From Adiantum capillus-veneris (lineage: Eukaryota; Streptophyta; Polypodiopsida; Polypodiales; Pteridaceae), in the NCBI GenBank assembly GCA_014529385.2, contig CM043962.1:90689180-90753179 (forward strand): a DNA stretch of 64,000 nt, written 5' to 3'. The notes below the pieces were generated by a model. The model was not told the origin of the DNA, searched no databases, and worked only from the letters and a program-made list of their open reading frames with translations. The translations under genes and the position numbers were made by a program. Positions 35,330-46,845 of this stretch are shown piece after piece; position 1 is the stretch's first letter; each line of letters starts with the position of its first letter.

Positions 35330-36720
35330 TAGAGGTTGAAGCAGCCTCTAATCTATGTGGATTTTAGGAAACTCAATGAAAAAACGATCAAAGACTCCTC
35401 TCCCCTACCGTCTACAGACACAATGCTGGACGAGGTGGTTGAATTTGACATGTATAGTTTTTTGGATGGATACAATGGTTACAACCAGATTAGATTGGCT
35501 ATTGAAGATTAGGGAAAGACAACATTCATAAAGAAATGGGGTGCATTTATGTTTCTAGTAATGCCATTCGGGTTATGCAATGCACCAACAACATTTCAAA
35601 GCGCAGTGATAAGCATACTCGCACACTACTTGTTTGCAAAAATTCATGGTCATCTTTTTGGATGACTTCACTGTGTACTCAAGCATAGCTAAGCATCTGA
35701 AATGTTTTCAACTCATGTTTGAGAGGTGCCGTGAAAAAAAAGTTTGCCTAAATCCATACAAGTGTGTATACGGGGCATACAGGGGAACAATGCTAGGACA
35801 TGTGGTGTCTGGCAAGGGAATAGAATGTCAGACGATAAGATGAAGGCAGTCAACGAAGCATTGACGCCCACAAATGGTAATGAAGGGTCAAGCTTTCTGA
35901 GATATGTGAAATTTTACCAAAGAATGATTGTTCATTAAGCATTGGTATCCCCTTTGTGGTTTGCCAAAGTCAATTGTGTCAGATAGGGATGTCAAGTTCA
36001 CGTCTAATTTTTAGAAAGCACGTTTTGAAAATGTTAGCACCAAGTTGAATTGTTCATCCACATTTCACCCACAGTTTGATGGTCAAACTGAGATCTACAA
36101 TCAGTTGGCTTTTGATGTTTTGAAGTCTTATGTGCATGAGCAAGAGACTCATTGTATGCGCCAACCAAGAAAGTTATAGTCTTCAACTAGGATCAGAAAT
36201 GCTAGGAGGGGTTTCAAGGCATCAAGAAAATCATTTCAAAGAAACCAATTCTGAGACAACCAAGGTGGGATCTCATCTTCCATGTGCATGTAGATGATTC
36301 TAGCTTAGTGTTGGGATCCATACTGGCATACCCTGAAGGGGAGGTAGATTTCCCAATTTATTTCTCTAGTAGAAGGTTCTCTCAGGTGGAACAGGACTAT
36401 AAAACAACAGAAAGAGAAGCCCTACGGATGGTGTTCACAGTTTGGGCACTATTTTCTAGGGAACTTTGTCATATTCTATGTCGATCACCAGACACTTTTC
36501 TACATTAACAACAAAGTGATTATTCAAGGCAGGTTTAGGTGGATGTTGCTGCTTCAGGAATTTGATTTTAAAATCATCCATAAGCCAGGAAAGAAACACT
36601 TTGGTGTGCATACTTCTTGTCTAGAGCAGCACCGTCTGAAGAAATGGTCAGCATAAATGATGAGCTTCTAGATGCAGCCTTGTTTAGAATAGAGGGTAAT
36701 TTGGAAGATTCAAAGATTTT
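35330..36720 (+). pseudogene. Gypsy pol remnant with scrambled order RT - IN - RNase H
   Basis: RT: YVDFRKLNEKTIKD, FLDGYNGYNQIRL, VMPFGLCNAPTTFQSA, catalytic FLDDFTVYS (about 35340-35690), ending KFYQRMI near 35935. Integrase core pieces follow at once: LPKSIVSDRDVKFTS and FHPQFDGQTE (35955-36100). RNase H then starts with its normal linker (KKIISKKPILRQP) and VHVDDSSLVLGSILA, PIYFSSRRFSQVEQDY, TTEREALRMV (36185-36460), ending FDFKIIHKPGKKH near 36600. Normal Gypsy order is RT, RNase H, IN, so an integrase piece has replaced the RT-RNase H connection. The FLDDFTVYS type suggests an Athila/Tat-like lineage; that is a guess. Confidence 0.85.
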
Positions 36721-36739
36721 AGCCTATCTGAGAAAAGGA

Positions 36740-39080
36740 CCAAGAGCATAAGAGAAGATACAAATGATGATGATGATTGGCAAGACCATGGTGAATATGA
36801 GCACCATGGTGAGCAGACAGAAAAGATAATGGAGAATAGAGATGGGGAAAGGACGGAATAGGAGACTGAAAAACCACTTGAGGAACAATTTAGAGTCGAG
36901 AAGACTACAACCACTTAGAATTAGCAAGAGAAGGTCGCTGAGCAAGAAAAGGGGGAGTCCTCCAAGGATGCGGAAGAAAGAATGGAGAAGGATGAGGAAA
37001 ATAATAAGAGATGGGTGAGGAACAAGCTGATGCTTTGTTAAATACTAATCAAATGGAAATGTTAAATGACCAGGCCGTTTAGCAAATCAACATCATGCTT
37101 TGAGGTGTAAAAAGAAGACCCACCATGATGGCGACACATAACTGGGCTCTAGAAGAGAAAACAACAGCTTTAGCAGTGGACAACAAGAGCTGAAATGACA
37201 GCCTAGACATTGTAGAGGCACAAGTTGACCTGCAGGACAAGCTTCAAGCAACCCAAAACAAGAAAAATTTACAGAAGAATTTGGATTTGGTAAAGGAAGG
37301 CAACAAATACGCTGAAAATTTGAATCAACAAAGAGCCAAGGAAATTTCCCGACTCAGAGACAAAATCCATGAAGTACAGAGACAAGCTGAGTTGCACCAA
37401 TGTGAAGTAGAGAGCCGAAAGAGACATATGAATGCAAGTACAACTCCAATTGTTTCTTCCACTTCTAGTACTGTGGAGTTGGAATATTTGAAGAAAAGAG
37501 ATAGAGTTGGAAAAAAATAGAAAGAGGAGATTTATTGCTGAAAGCTCGATGCATATCGAGGATGATCTTAGAAAGGAGAAAGAGACATTGAAAGCAGTTG
37601 GACTAAGTATATCTAGAAGCAATGAAAATAATTAGAAGCTGCAGTTAGAGAATGAGGAACTGAAAAGATAACTGCAAGAGCTAAAGGACCAGACAGAAAA
37701 GGACAAGAAGGAAAAGGATGAGCTCAAAGTATTGAATCATGAATTGGTGCAACAATTGCAAAAATACCAAGCATGCAAAAAGAATGATTTAGATGATGAG
37801 GGAGAAGGTGATCAAGGAGGACAATCCCAACACCGCACAACACAGATTTAGGCATGCAAAAAGGATGATTCAGATGATGAGGGAGAAGGTGATCAAGGAG
37901 GACAAGCCCAATGCCGCACAACACAAAATTTAGGCAGGCTCGGCACCCTACTGGCTACATATGCCGGTGATGAATCTAGATCCATTTAGCAAGATGGATT
38001 GGAGCCTCCACAAGGGCAACAAACTTAAGGACAGTCAATCCAAGAAGTTGATAAGATGATTGAAACTGTGACAAAGACCGTGTTTTAATAAGGTGATCAA
38101 ATAAATTAGCCCTCCACCTCAACACAACCAATTGAGCTACCTAAAGATGAAAGAATCACTGTTGAAGAAGAAGCAAAGCTCAGAGATGAGATTAATAAAG
38201 AGCAAGAAAAAAGTTGGAGAGATGCAATGGAGTTTGAAGTGGGGATATTGAAGACACTGGCCAAAAGCCATATTGATAGAAAAGAGCTGCGGAGGGATTG
38301 GATAACACCAATGCTACCATATCCTCTCCTAAAATACAAAATTCTACAGATCAAGAAGTAGCTAGGGGGAGAGATCAAGTAGCAGCGAGTGAAGGAGATG
38401 TAGAAGATGAAGACAAAAAGAAGGAGATAGTAGAAAACTAGCCAAAGTGGAGAGCGGCATGGTTACAGGCTCATCCCCACTACATAGTCCATTTGGTAAC
38501 AGTACCAAAGTCTTGGAGAAGAGTCCCAATGCACTACCCTCTGCCTAGAGTGTACACTCCACACCAATTCCACGTGCTCAAGAAGGAACACCCAACATGA
38601 TTGAATTACCCGTTGTTGCCAAGATCGAAGGCTAGAGAGAGAATAGATGGAGATTATATGGCAAAACCCCTAAAGAGCACCATAGAAACCCTCCTTGGCT
38701 CTCCATACCTTTTGTGTTGGATGCTTGAAAAGATCTGCAAAACACTCTTAACCTGCAATGTCACTTTCAACCTCAACATTTCTTCTTATTTTAATCCCGC
38801 CTGCAATGAGGATGACTTGTCCTATGATCTAAGTAGACCCACACTGGAAGCCATCTTCTACAACTACTATGCCGGATTATCTTTTTTCTGATATACCACC
38901 TACAAAGCTTTGAAGAAGTGGTCTACACTAGATTTTTTGCCATCAAGAGCATATTTTTGGGCTGACACCAATTGACCAAGTAGCATGATGCTTGCCATGA
39001 AGGATGCCACAGACTTATCACGACAGATGCAATTCCAGAATCGATGGCCATGACTCTAATCATGTTGTGGTAGACATTAT
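36740..39080 (+). pseudogene. Coiled-coil LTR-element ORF, divergent copy D
   Basis: Lies directly behind the Gypsy pol remnant. The middle is coiled coil (KYAENLNQQRAKEISRLRDK; QRQAELHQCEVESRKRH, about 37280-37500), followed by Glu and Lys-rich sequence with an 81-bp tandem duplication (37771-37932). The C-terminal part matches copies A and B only in pattern: PKWRAAWLQAHPHYIVHL, LNYPLLPRSKARE, DYMAKPLKSTIETLL, YDLSRPTLEAIFYNYYAG (38440-38890). Stops are frequent. It ends just before a polypurine tract (TTAGGAGGGGGGGAC) at 39081-39095. Divergence at the protein level with the same layout shows an old family. Confidence 0.65.
37771..37932 (+). repeat. 81-bp tandem duplication in copy D
   Basis: Two units of 81 bp (27 codons) start GCATGCAAAA at 37771 and 37852; both contain GATGATGAGGGAGAAGGTGA. 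They differ by a handful of bases. The unit length keeps the reading frame. Confidence 0.9.
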
Positions 39081-39095
39081 TTAGGAGGGGGGGAC

Positions 39096-39420
39096 TGTTG
39101 GATGGCAATGCCAACTGCGGCACATATCTCTGAAGCGAAATTACCCTTGTAACCTAGCTTATCTAATTTTTTGTAATTCCCGAGCCAATTTATTGGAAGC
39201 CGGATTATGAATCTCAAAATCGTCTTTTAAATATGTAGATTTTATCATGCAAAAGTTGGGGTGCTCATTGAACTTCCAGTTTAAAAAGACTGAGTAGGTT
39301 TAGACCATTTTTTGGACACCTCTTGTAAATGCCAAGTGACCTTAGTATTTAAGGCACTTAGGTCATTTTTGTAATCAAGTATTTTGGAAGAAGATAACGT
39401 TTAAAACTTTGTGGAGAGAG
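39096..39420 (+). repeat. Start of LTR belonging to element D
   Basis: TGTTGGATGGCAATGCCAAC follows the polypurine tract and begins with a small foldback, as in element A. TATTTAAGG near 39340 may be a TATA box. The end of this LTR could not be set because no second copy is in the window. Confidence 0.55.
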
Positions 39421-40297
<877 letters not shown>

Positions 40298-41021
40298 AAT
40301 TTGACTTGTCTAGGGGTGTTTGGCGTGAGCATCCGCACGTAGTAGTGTAGTTGCAAAGTTCATGTTTGTTCCATAGACCTCATCATTAGCGAGTGCATAT
40401 GTGTGGGTTGGTCCCACCTGACAAGGTAATGGGATTGTCTTTGTGCACCTATCGTGTGACTTGTGGCCTCGTCAGACATTTATGTTGAGAGGATGTGTTG
40501 TAGCACTTTTCTGGTGTGGGTTGCTCTTGGAACAAAAGCTTTATAACCCTTGTTGGTTGAACACCTGTGTCCATAGTAAAACATTTAGCATGAGCTTGAA
40601 AGATTAAATTGTAATGAAAATAATTTCACATGTGCTACTTAAATCACAATTGAATGCCTGAACAAAATCAATAGCCGGGAAAGTCGTGTATAGTCCATGA
40701 TAGAGTTCCATGAACTTGAAACCTTCTTTTGTCGTCTTGTTTTGACACTTCAAGCACGTCTATGTCTCTCCATAACTCTAGGAGATCATCAATAAGAGGA
40801 GCCAAGTAAACGTTACGGTCTTTAACTTGGACGTTTTTCTGGGATTATGAGGGACAAAATTGGGTTGTGTTTCTTAAAAAAATAAACGGAGGCAAGTTGT
40901 ATTTAACAAGGACTACTAGCCAAGTGGACCATCTACTTAAACGCATGGAGAAAGGATTCACACAATCCAATCCAACACCCATCTTCATGTGTCATGGCTC
41001 TTGTTCAAATTTTGGTTAGTA
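40298..41021. other. Spacer, nothing recognised
   Basis: No domain or repeat seen. It might contain the missing left end of the CACTA-type element to the right, but no CACTA terminus is present. Confidence 0.45.
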
Positions 41022-41835
41022 CTAGTTTGAATTGATATGCTTGAAGTCAAGACAACTCGAGGGAATTTTCATAATCCCATATGTACTTACGTTCTTTACT
41101 CCCCAATCCATAAGTCTTGCTAACTCTAGGGTTTGAAATATATGTTGTATACAGGGAGCCAATGGAAAATGTTGAAGCAACTTGCGAGGGATCTTTAGTC
41201 TTGCGTCTTTGTAACCTGATGTTTCACATTTTAGGCATCTGTCCTCGTTCTTGTATTCACCTCTATATAAAATACAATCATTGAAACATGCATGTATCGT
41301 GCTGTAGTTCAATCCAAGCTGGGCGATCATCTTCTTCACCTCATCTCTTGACATAGGAAGGACATAGTTTGTACGTAAAAACTTTTGTGATAGTAGCCTG
41401 TAGCATTTCAAACACACATAACTCTTAGACTTTGTTAAATAATGCACTCAACATTGACATGGTAGAATTAGCTTACTTTAATAGTGCTGAAATGGATGCA
41501 TTACTCCAAGCATAACAACTTTGGAGATTCAAGATAAGTAACCTCGCATTTAATCATGACAATTTTAAGCCTTTGTAGATTTTTTGAAGCTCTTTAGTTC
41601 TAAGAAAGCTTTCATCCTTGCTTGCATCACCTTCTTCATACCAATCATTAATAAACTCGTCCATGCCATCATTGTCATTGAAGTCTTCTTGTGCTTTTCC
41701 AAAATCCGTGTCACAAAGTTTCATCAATATATCATAACTTTTTGGATCACTCTTGCAAAGGACTCTCAAGTACTCATTTGGCATACGAGAGGTGCCATGA
41801 GAGGGTAGATGCATATATATCATTCTCCATATCAT
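41022..41835 (-). pseudogene. CACTA (En/Spm) tnp2-type transposase remnant
   Basis: TNP2-type transposases cut and move CACTA elements. On the minus strand 41447-41022 reads LPMSRDEVKKMIAQLGLNYS, then HACFNDCILYRGEY and CLKCETSGYKD: the tnp2 block with its conserved Cys pairs. Upstream in the transcript, 41835-41554 is an acidic segment (DGMDEFINDWYEEGD), usual before this block. Stops separate the two parts. Only the N-terminal part of the domain survives; the catalytic region is absent. Confidence 0.72.
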
Positions 41836-42109
41836 AAGTTGAAACCTGTCACACCAACAAAATTATTAGAAATATTGATCATGCAAACAAGAAACTTGAT
41901 ATATATAAAACATATTCATCATTAAGCAAGAAGACAGTCTGATTAAAAAAAGATATTGTTATTATCAAATATATGTGTAAAAATTGAGGAAGATGGAATA
42001 AACAAAGAACACAATTTATGCTTCCCTATATAGAGAGTTGAACGAGTATACATACAAATGGATGATCCAAGAAAAAGGACCAGTCTAAGAGAATTAAATC
42101 ATCTAAACT

Positions 42110-42640
42110 TTAATCCAAAGGTGCAGATGCTCTTGGGGGTCCACGAAATCCATAGTTCACCATCACAAGTTCATCATTGACATGCAATGATCTAATGGCA
42201 TTAACAAGAATATATCTTGGAAAATCTCTACTCATGTGTCCTAGTTCATGACCATTTTCACATTTCACAAATGTGCAATTGGTTCTTGTGCTTCTTTCTT
42301 GACTGCTATTAATTAGACCTACTATGTTTCCTTGTGTCTATGGTCTCCCATCTACATAAAGTCTATGTCTCTGAGCATGAGTGATGCCTCTATCTGAAAG
42401 AGAGGCCACACTCAGGCACACACCATAAGTGCTCATGCTCAAAGTATACTGCACTAGTTGGTGCCATGGACCCCATCCATATATGTGTCCATAGAAGCAC
42501 ATAATTGTCACCTCTGAATCGGGTGGAGCTTGTTGGTCTTGTGCAATGAAGATCCCATGACCTCCGTCTGGAAAACTAGAAGGAGCTATCATGTAGCGAG
42601 CGCCCCAAAAGCTAAAAGCCTCTCTATCTCTAGGAAGTGA
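42110..42640 (-). pseudogene. SET-domain protein fragment
   Basis: SET domains transfer methyl groups to protein lysines, often on histones. The minus frame is open from about 42640 to TAA 42110-42112 with one TAG at 42338-42340. Read in order: GGHGIFIAQDQQAPPDSEV (like the G-x-G-[LIV]-F-A start of SET), GNIVGLINSSQERSTRTNC (like the RFINHSC-PN block but with NHS lost), FPRYILVNAIRSLHVNDELV and NYGF (like the I..GEEL..DYG end, Tyr kept). The altered NHS block makes enzyme activity doubtful. It lies on the same strand as, and upstream of, the tnp2 remnant. It could be a captured host gene or a normal passenger of this element. Confidence 0.55.
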
Positions 42641-44332
42641 TCATCCTTGCCATCCTCCATAGAGCCTGTGATCGTGAGTATGTACAAGAGATCGTAGATG
42701 GTTAGGAAATGCATAATCATGAGACATCTTGTTATTAAGGCCAAGACCTAGGGGCTATCGCAAGATGTCAAGTTGCAGCTGCTAGATTGCCTAACCGTGC
42801 GGTGTACGAGAATGACGAGCATCTCAACCATAGATGTCATCTTTATCATCACATGAAATTGCATATTTCTACATGTATAATGTGATGTATATTACCTCAA
42901 CAAAAATAAAAATAATGTAGATAGGATGTAAAGAACATTAAGAATTGTTGTGCTAGCGCTAGTGCATGAACAAAAACACTGGCATCGCGGCTTGCGATAG
43001 GAGCCTCAGCATCTATCACACCAACAGAGAATTCACTCCTCCTCATAATAAGATGAAGACTCTGATTCATGTGAAGAAGCACTCTCTAGAATTACAATGT
43101 CGCACAACCATTTCGATTCTAATGCAGAGGTGATGGTGTATGAGAGGAATCTGAATCTGCATAAATAGAGATAAAAGAGGTTAAACTTGGTGCTTGTTTT
43201 ATATTTTCAGTCATTGAATCACAAATAGAGCGTGCTAGTGTGAGAAATATAAAATTGAAATAGTATATTGACACTCTTTTCTTAAACACAACCAGGAGGT
43301 ATGCATATGATCCAAGCAACAAGAGGCATGCTCGATTTCTTAAGGAGTCATGGACGCACTTTTGTTCGGAGTATCGTTTACGACTCACATTTCCATAGCA
43401 GAGAGTACGTTTTCTTATCACTTTTTTGAATTATTTTGACTTTAAAGAATTCCTATAGAGTTAAAATTGTATAATATAATTTGACCCGATTTCAATGAAT
43501 TGATTTAAGAGGCAGCAACCACCAAAGTCTCGAGCGGACATACATCTCACCTGGGTTGCATGGGGAGAGATGGTTTTATTACTAGTTTTGTAAGTATAGC
43601 CATAGGTTTTATTGTTTATGTAATTAGAAGCATATCAGAAAACAAAGTAACCAAAATAATCTATCTTTGGATCTATTTTTGAACAAACCAAAGATTACGA
43701 TCGTCCCCAACAATAGTAGCAAACATTCAGACAGCGACTCCTTCTCAGGAGTACAAATCCCTTCATAGGACACTTCCTCTCGCATGCCCTTTTGTGAGTA
43801 TCCATTCTATTACTTTTAGATATTTTTAAAAGTATTTTTCTAATAGTTCAATTTGTTAATTGTTTCAATACTTGATCTTTATTCATGCAGGAGACTCATA
43901 GTGAGACATATATGGATGTTTTCACATAAGAGGAGGTAGAGGGCAGGAGGATAGATGAGGAGTGCACCTGAGCTGCTATGGTGTGAGTCACCGAATGGAG
44001 ATGCAAAGAGCACATTCGATAGCGAGACCAGCTAGCAACACTAGCTCACCTCTCCCACTCTTTCCCACTTATTTGATCAGCGTGATGTAGCACATCCATT
44101 GAAATCCCCATGACATTCTATATACATTGTTTTATATATATATTCTCATTAGTTTTAGTCTTGTGAATCGTCTCATATTTGATAAAGTGTTTTAAAAAAA
44201 ATTTGAAATCATTAGAGGAAAAAGAAAGTTTGTACCATGATCCATGTTGTGTCTTGCGTAAGTGATCGATGTATGTGTCGTTCTCTATATGACATACGAT
44301 CAATTTTATACTTAACGTTGTGTTCACGTGTG

Positions 44333-44335
<3 letters not shown>
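42641..44335. other. Probable upstream part of CACTA-type region, no clear gene
   Basis: Minus-strand frames at 42897-43082 and 43119-43421 are short, with Ser and Asp-rich ends (YADSDSSHTPSP), and could be broken exons of the SET or transposase gene. No further motif. AT-rich sequence at 43440-43900. Confidence 0.35.

Positions 44336-44404
<69 letters not shown>
44336..44404. repeat. GA microsatellite
   Basis: About 68 bases of GA, followed by shorter GA runs to 44476. Confidence 0.95.
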
Positions 44405-44405
<1 letters not shown>

Positions 44406-44472
44406 AAGTGTATGTGTATATTGGAGAAAGAGAGAGCAAGTATGTGTGTGAGTGAGAGGGAGTGGGAGAAAG

Positions 44473-44494
44473 AGAGCTCGATCGATCGAGCTCT
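44473..44494. repeat. 22-bp perfect palindrome
   Basis: AGAGCTCGATC followed at once by its reverse complement GATCGAGCTCT, without a spacer. It stands at the junction between the GA repeats and the CACTA subterminal repeats. Confidence 0.9.
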
Positions 44495-44520
44495 TTGTAA
44501 AAAAATTAAACGTTCTAGTG

Positions 44521-44802
44521 TCGCCGCTTAAGTGATGCACGTGTGTTGCTTAAGTGACATCTATTAAAATAATATAGGCATTGCTTAAGCAACACAAAGC
44601 CTTCGCTTAAGTGATGCCCATGCTTATTTTGTCAGTCGTTGCATAAGCGACGCCCGCCATCGAATATGCAATGTCTTGGGCATCGCTTGGATGTTGCATA
44701 TGTGACGTTTTATGCATTGGTACACACATCACAATGCAATGTGCATGTAGCAACGTGTATAACGATGTTATGTGTCCCTTATGTGATGCCCGTCAACGTC
44801 TC

Positions 44803-44861
<59 letters not shown>

Positions 44862-44877
44862 TTTCCCCTTGTAGTGT
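44521..44877. mobile_element. Right terminus of a CACTA-type transposon with subterminal repeats
   Basis: The last bases TTGTAGTG (44870-44877) are the complement of CACTACAA, the hallmark CACTA end. Inside lie repeats of CTTAAGTGATGC, GCTTAAGCAAC, GCATAAGCGACG and similar words in both directions (44525-44790), as expected of subterminal transposase-binding repeats. TCA follows and could be the 3-bp target duplication. The minus-strand tnp2 and SET fragments would be transcribed away from this end. No left end was found. Confidence 0.62.
44805..44861. repeat. 57-nt poly-C tract
   Basis: An uninterrupted run of C from 44805 to 44861, only nine bases from the CACTA terminal octamer. Frames across it give poly-Pro or poly-Gly and are not genes. 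Run length is unreliable in any assembly. Confidence 0.95.
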
Positions 44878-46098
44878 CACCCTTCTTATCAAAGGCATCT
44901 ACCTCAATTTGATTGTGTTCCTTGTATGTCATGCCTTCATTAGATAACTTTAGAGCTTCTAATATAAGCTCAAGTGTGATGTTTAGTTCCACCTGTTCCC
45001 CTTCTTTATCTGTCAAACTCGTGCTCTTATCTTCCTTTATGTCGGTTATCTAAAAAGAAACAAAAATTGTTGATGTCTTGTGTTTTTGGGTCGGATTTGT
45101 CCATTTTTCATCATCTCATGCATTTTTAAGCAAAAAAGCTGCCCATTATGTACATATCTACACACACCTAGCGACTCATATTTCATGTTTGACCCCAATT
45201 CTCTTAGTAGACTCCTTATAAGGACACATATACTAAATCTGGAAAATCATTTGCAATAAGATGTAATTTTAGCAAATAATATACCATAAAGCAATTCCCT
45301 ATTGACTTATTTTTATTTTCTTGGGTCTGCATAAAGAATGCATCTCCTTTTCCTAGTTCTTATTTATTAGGATTAAGCTAGAACTTCATGACTACTACAT
45401 GTAGGGTGGTGTTTCTTGTACTTGAATGGAAAAAGTTGCTTGTAAGATGAAGATCTTAGCTCAAATTGTAGGAGAGAAAATTTTTCACAGCACTCATAGA
45501 CTCCATCTTTTCCCTATCCGGACTATCAAGGATTTTTCTCGTATATCCATTAGAAGGTGGGTTAGGCATCAGGGGAAGGATGGAGTGTAGGAGGCCGAAG
45601 ATTAAGGATTTCAACTTAAAAGGCTAATATAGGAGAATTTCAATGGTCATATTTTCAATTTGAAATAAAAAAATGTAATTCAAAATTAGTAGAGAAAAAT
45701 CATAGTGTCTGACATATCTACCAAAAGCTCTTACCGAGTAGAATCAAGATCTACCTTCTTTGCAAAATTTTAAGCATGTATACAAAGGTTATAATGATCC
45801 AAAATTAAACCACCACCCATATTTCTGGGAGGAAAAAGTACAATAAGTACCCCCTCTTAGAAACCCAATCTTTTTGCACAATGGTATGTAAACATTTGCC
45901 ACGTCCCTAAACACTCCAATTAGGTCTTGTCAAGATAAGTGACCCTCCTATACTCCATCCTTTCCCTAACTAGGGATTGCAAGGGAATGTGTTTTTTTTC
46001 AAAGGATGTACATAAAGAAATTATATCAATATGTTGTAAGTTTTTGTGAGCAAGTTTTGATTTCTTTTTTGATCTAAGAGTAGTCTATTTTTGTTTTG
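44878..46098. other. Spacer with inverted word pair
   Basis: No gene. GGGGAAGGATGGAGTGTAGGAGG (about 45572-45594) is nearly the complement of the stretch at 45944-45967 (CCTCCTATACTCCATCCTT onward), and a direct relative of the latter occurs at 45499-45515. This could mark a small inverted-repeat element of about 400 bp, without a clear target duplication. Confidence 0.35.
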
Positions 46099-46845
46099 TT
46101 AGTGCATTAAGGAAAGCAGGAGTATCAGGATGTTTGATGGAAACGACATATCCACCTTGTTCTGAGTTTTGATGTATGTTTTTTCAATATGTAAGAGAAC
46201 ACAAAATCCCCAATTTGAAAGTTCTTTGCTTCCACCTAAAGCACATGGAAAGCTTTTGTCCTCTTTGTTTGCAGATATAATAGGACTATGTAACCTTGTT
46301 TTGTCTAATTTTTCTAGTTCTTCAATGCGAGTTGACATCTCATGATCCGTCCATTCAAGGTATTTTTTCACTCATAGGGTTGGAAACCAAAATACCATAG
46401 GTAAGATGACACCTAAACCTACACCATGATAAATGGGGTTGTACCTGGTTACATCTTATATGTAACTCTATATGCCTATATGGTTGAATGTAGCCTTATT
46501 TCTCTCTTTGATCTTGTTCCCTCAACACTTTCATTAATGTCGTATGCAAGATTTTGTTTGAGTTCTCCACTTGGCCATTAGCTTTTAGGTGATAGGTAGC
46601 CAACATTTTATGAAAAACCATGCATCCTTCTAGAAGGTATTTAATGGTCTCATTGTTAAAATCTGTGTCCCTTATATCACTCACCATTTCTATAGGGAAG
46701 GGCCTATCTTGGAAAGATGTATTTGTACAAAAAGATTGTCATGCTTTGTGCATCGTTCTTTTGCGTTGCCTTTGCCTTTACCCATTTAGTCAAATAATCT
46801 TCTACCACTATTATGTATTGTGTCCTACAAGATCGAGGATGAATA
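46099..46845 (-). pseudogene. Gypsy integrase remnant
   Basis: Reading the minus strand from 46845: YIIVVEDYLTKWVKAKATQK (start of the integrase core), NDAQSMTIFLYKYIF, then ATYHLKANGQVENSNKILHT (46690-46500; the usual AYHPQANGQVE block around the catalytic Glu), then MSTRIEELEKLDKTRLHS and the C-terminal region to 46099. Several frameshifts and stops. No RT or LTR adjoins, so it is an isolated fragment. Confidence 0.78.

Noticed and set aside
44514-44521. TTCTAGTG as a second CACTA terminus
   Set aside because: The subterminal repeats continue to the right of it up to 44877, so the true end is TTGTAGTG; this one is probably chance.
44639-45016. Poly-Pro and poly-Gly ORFs
   Set aside because: Translation of the C homopolymer.
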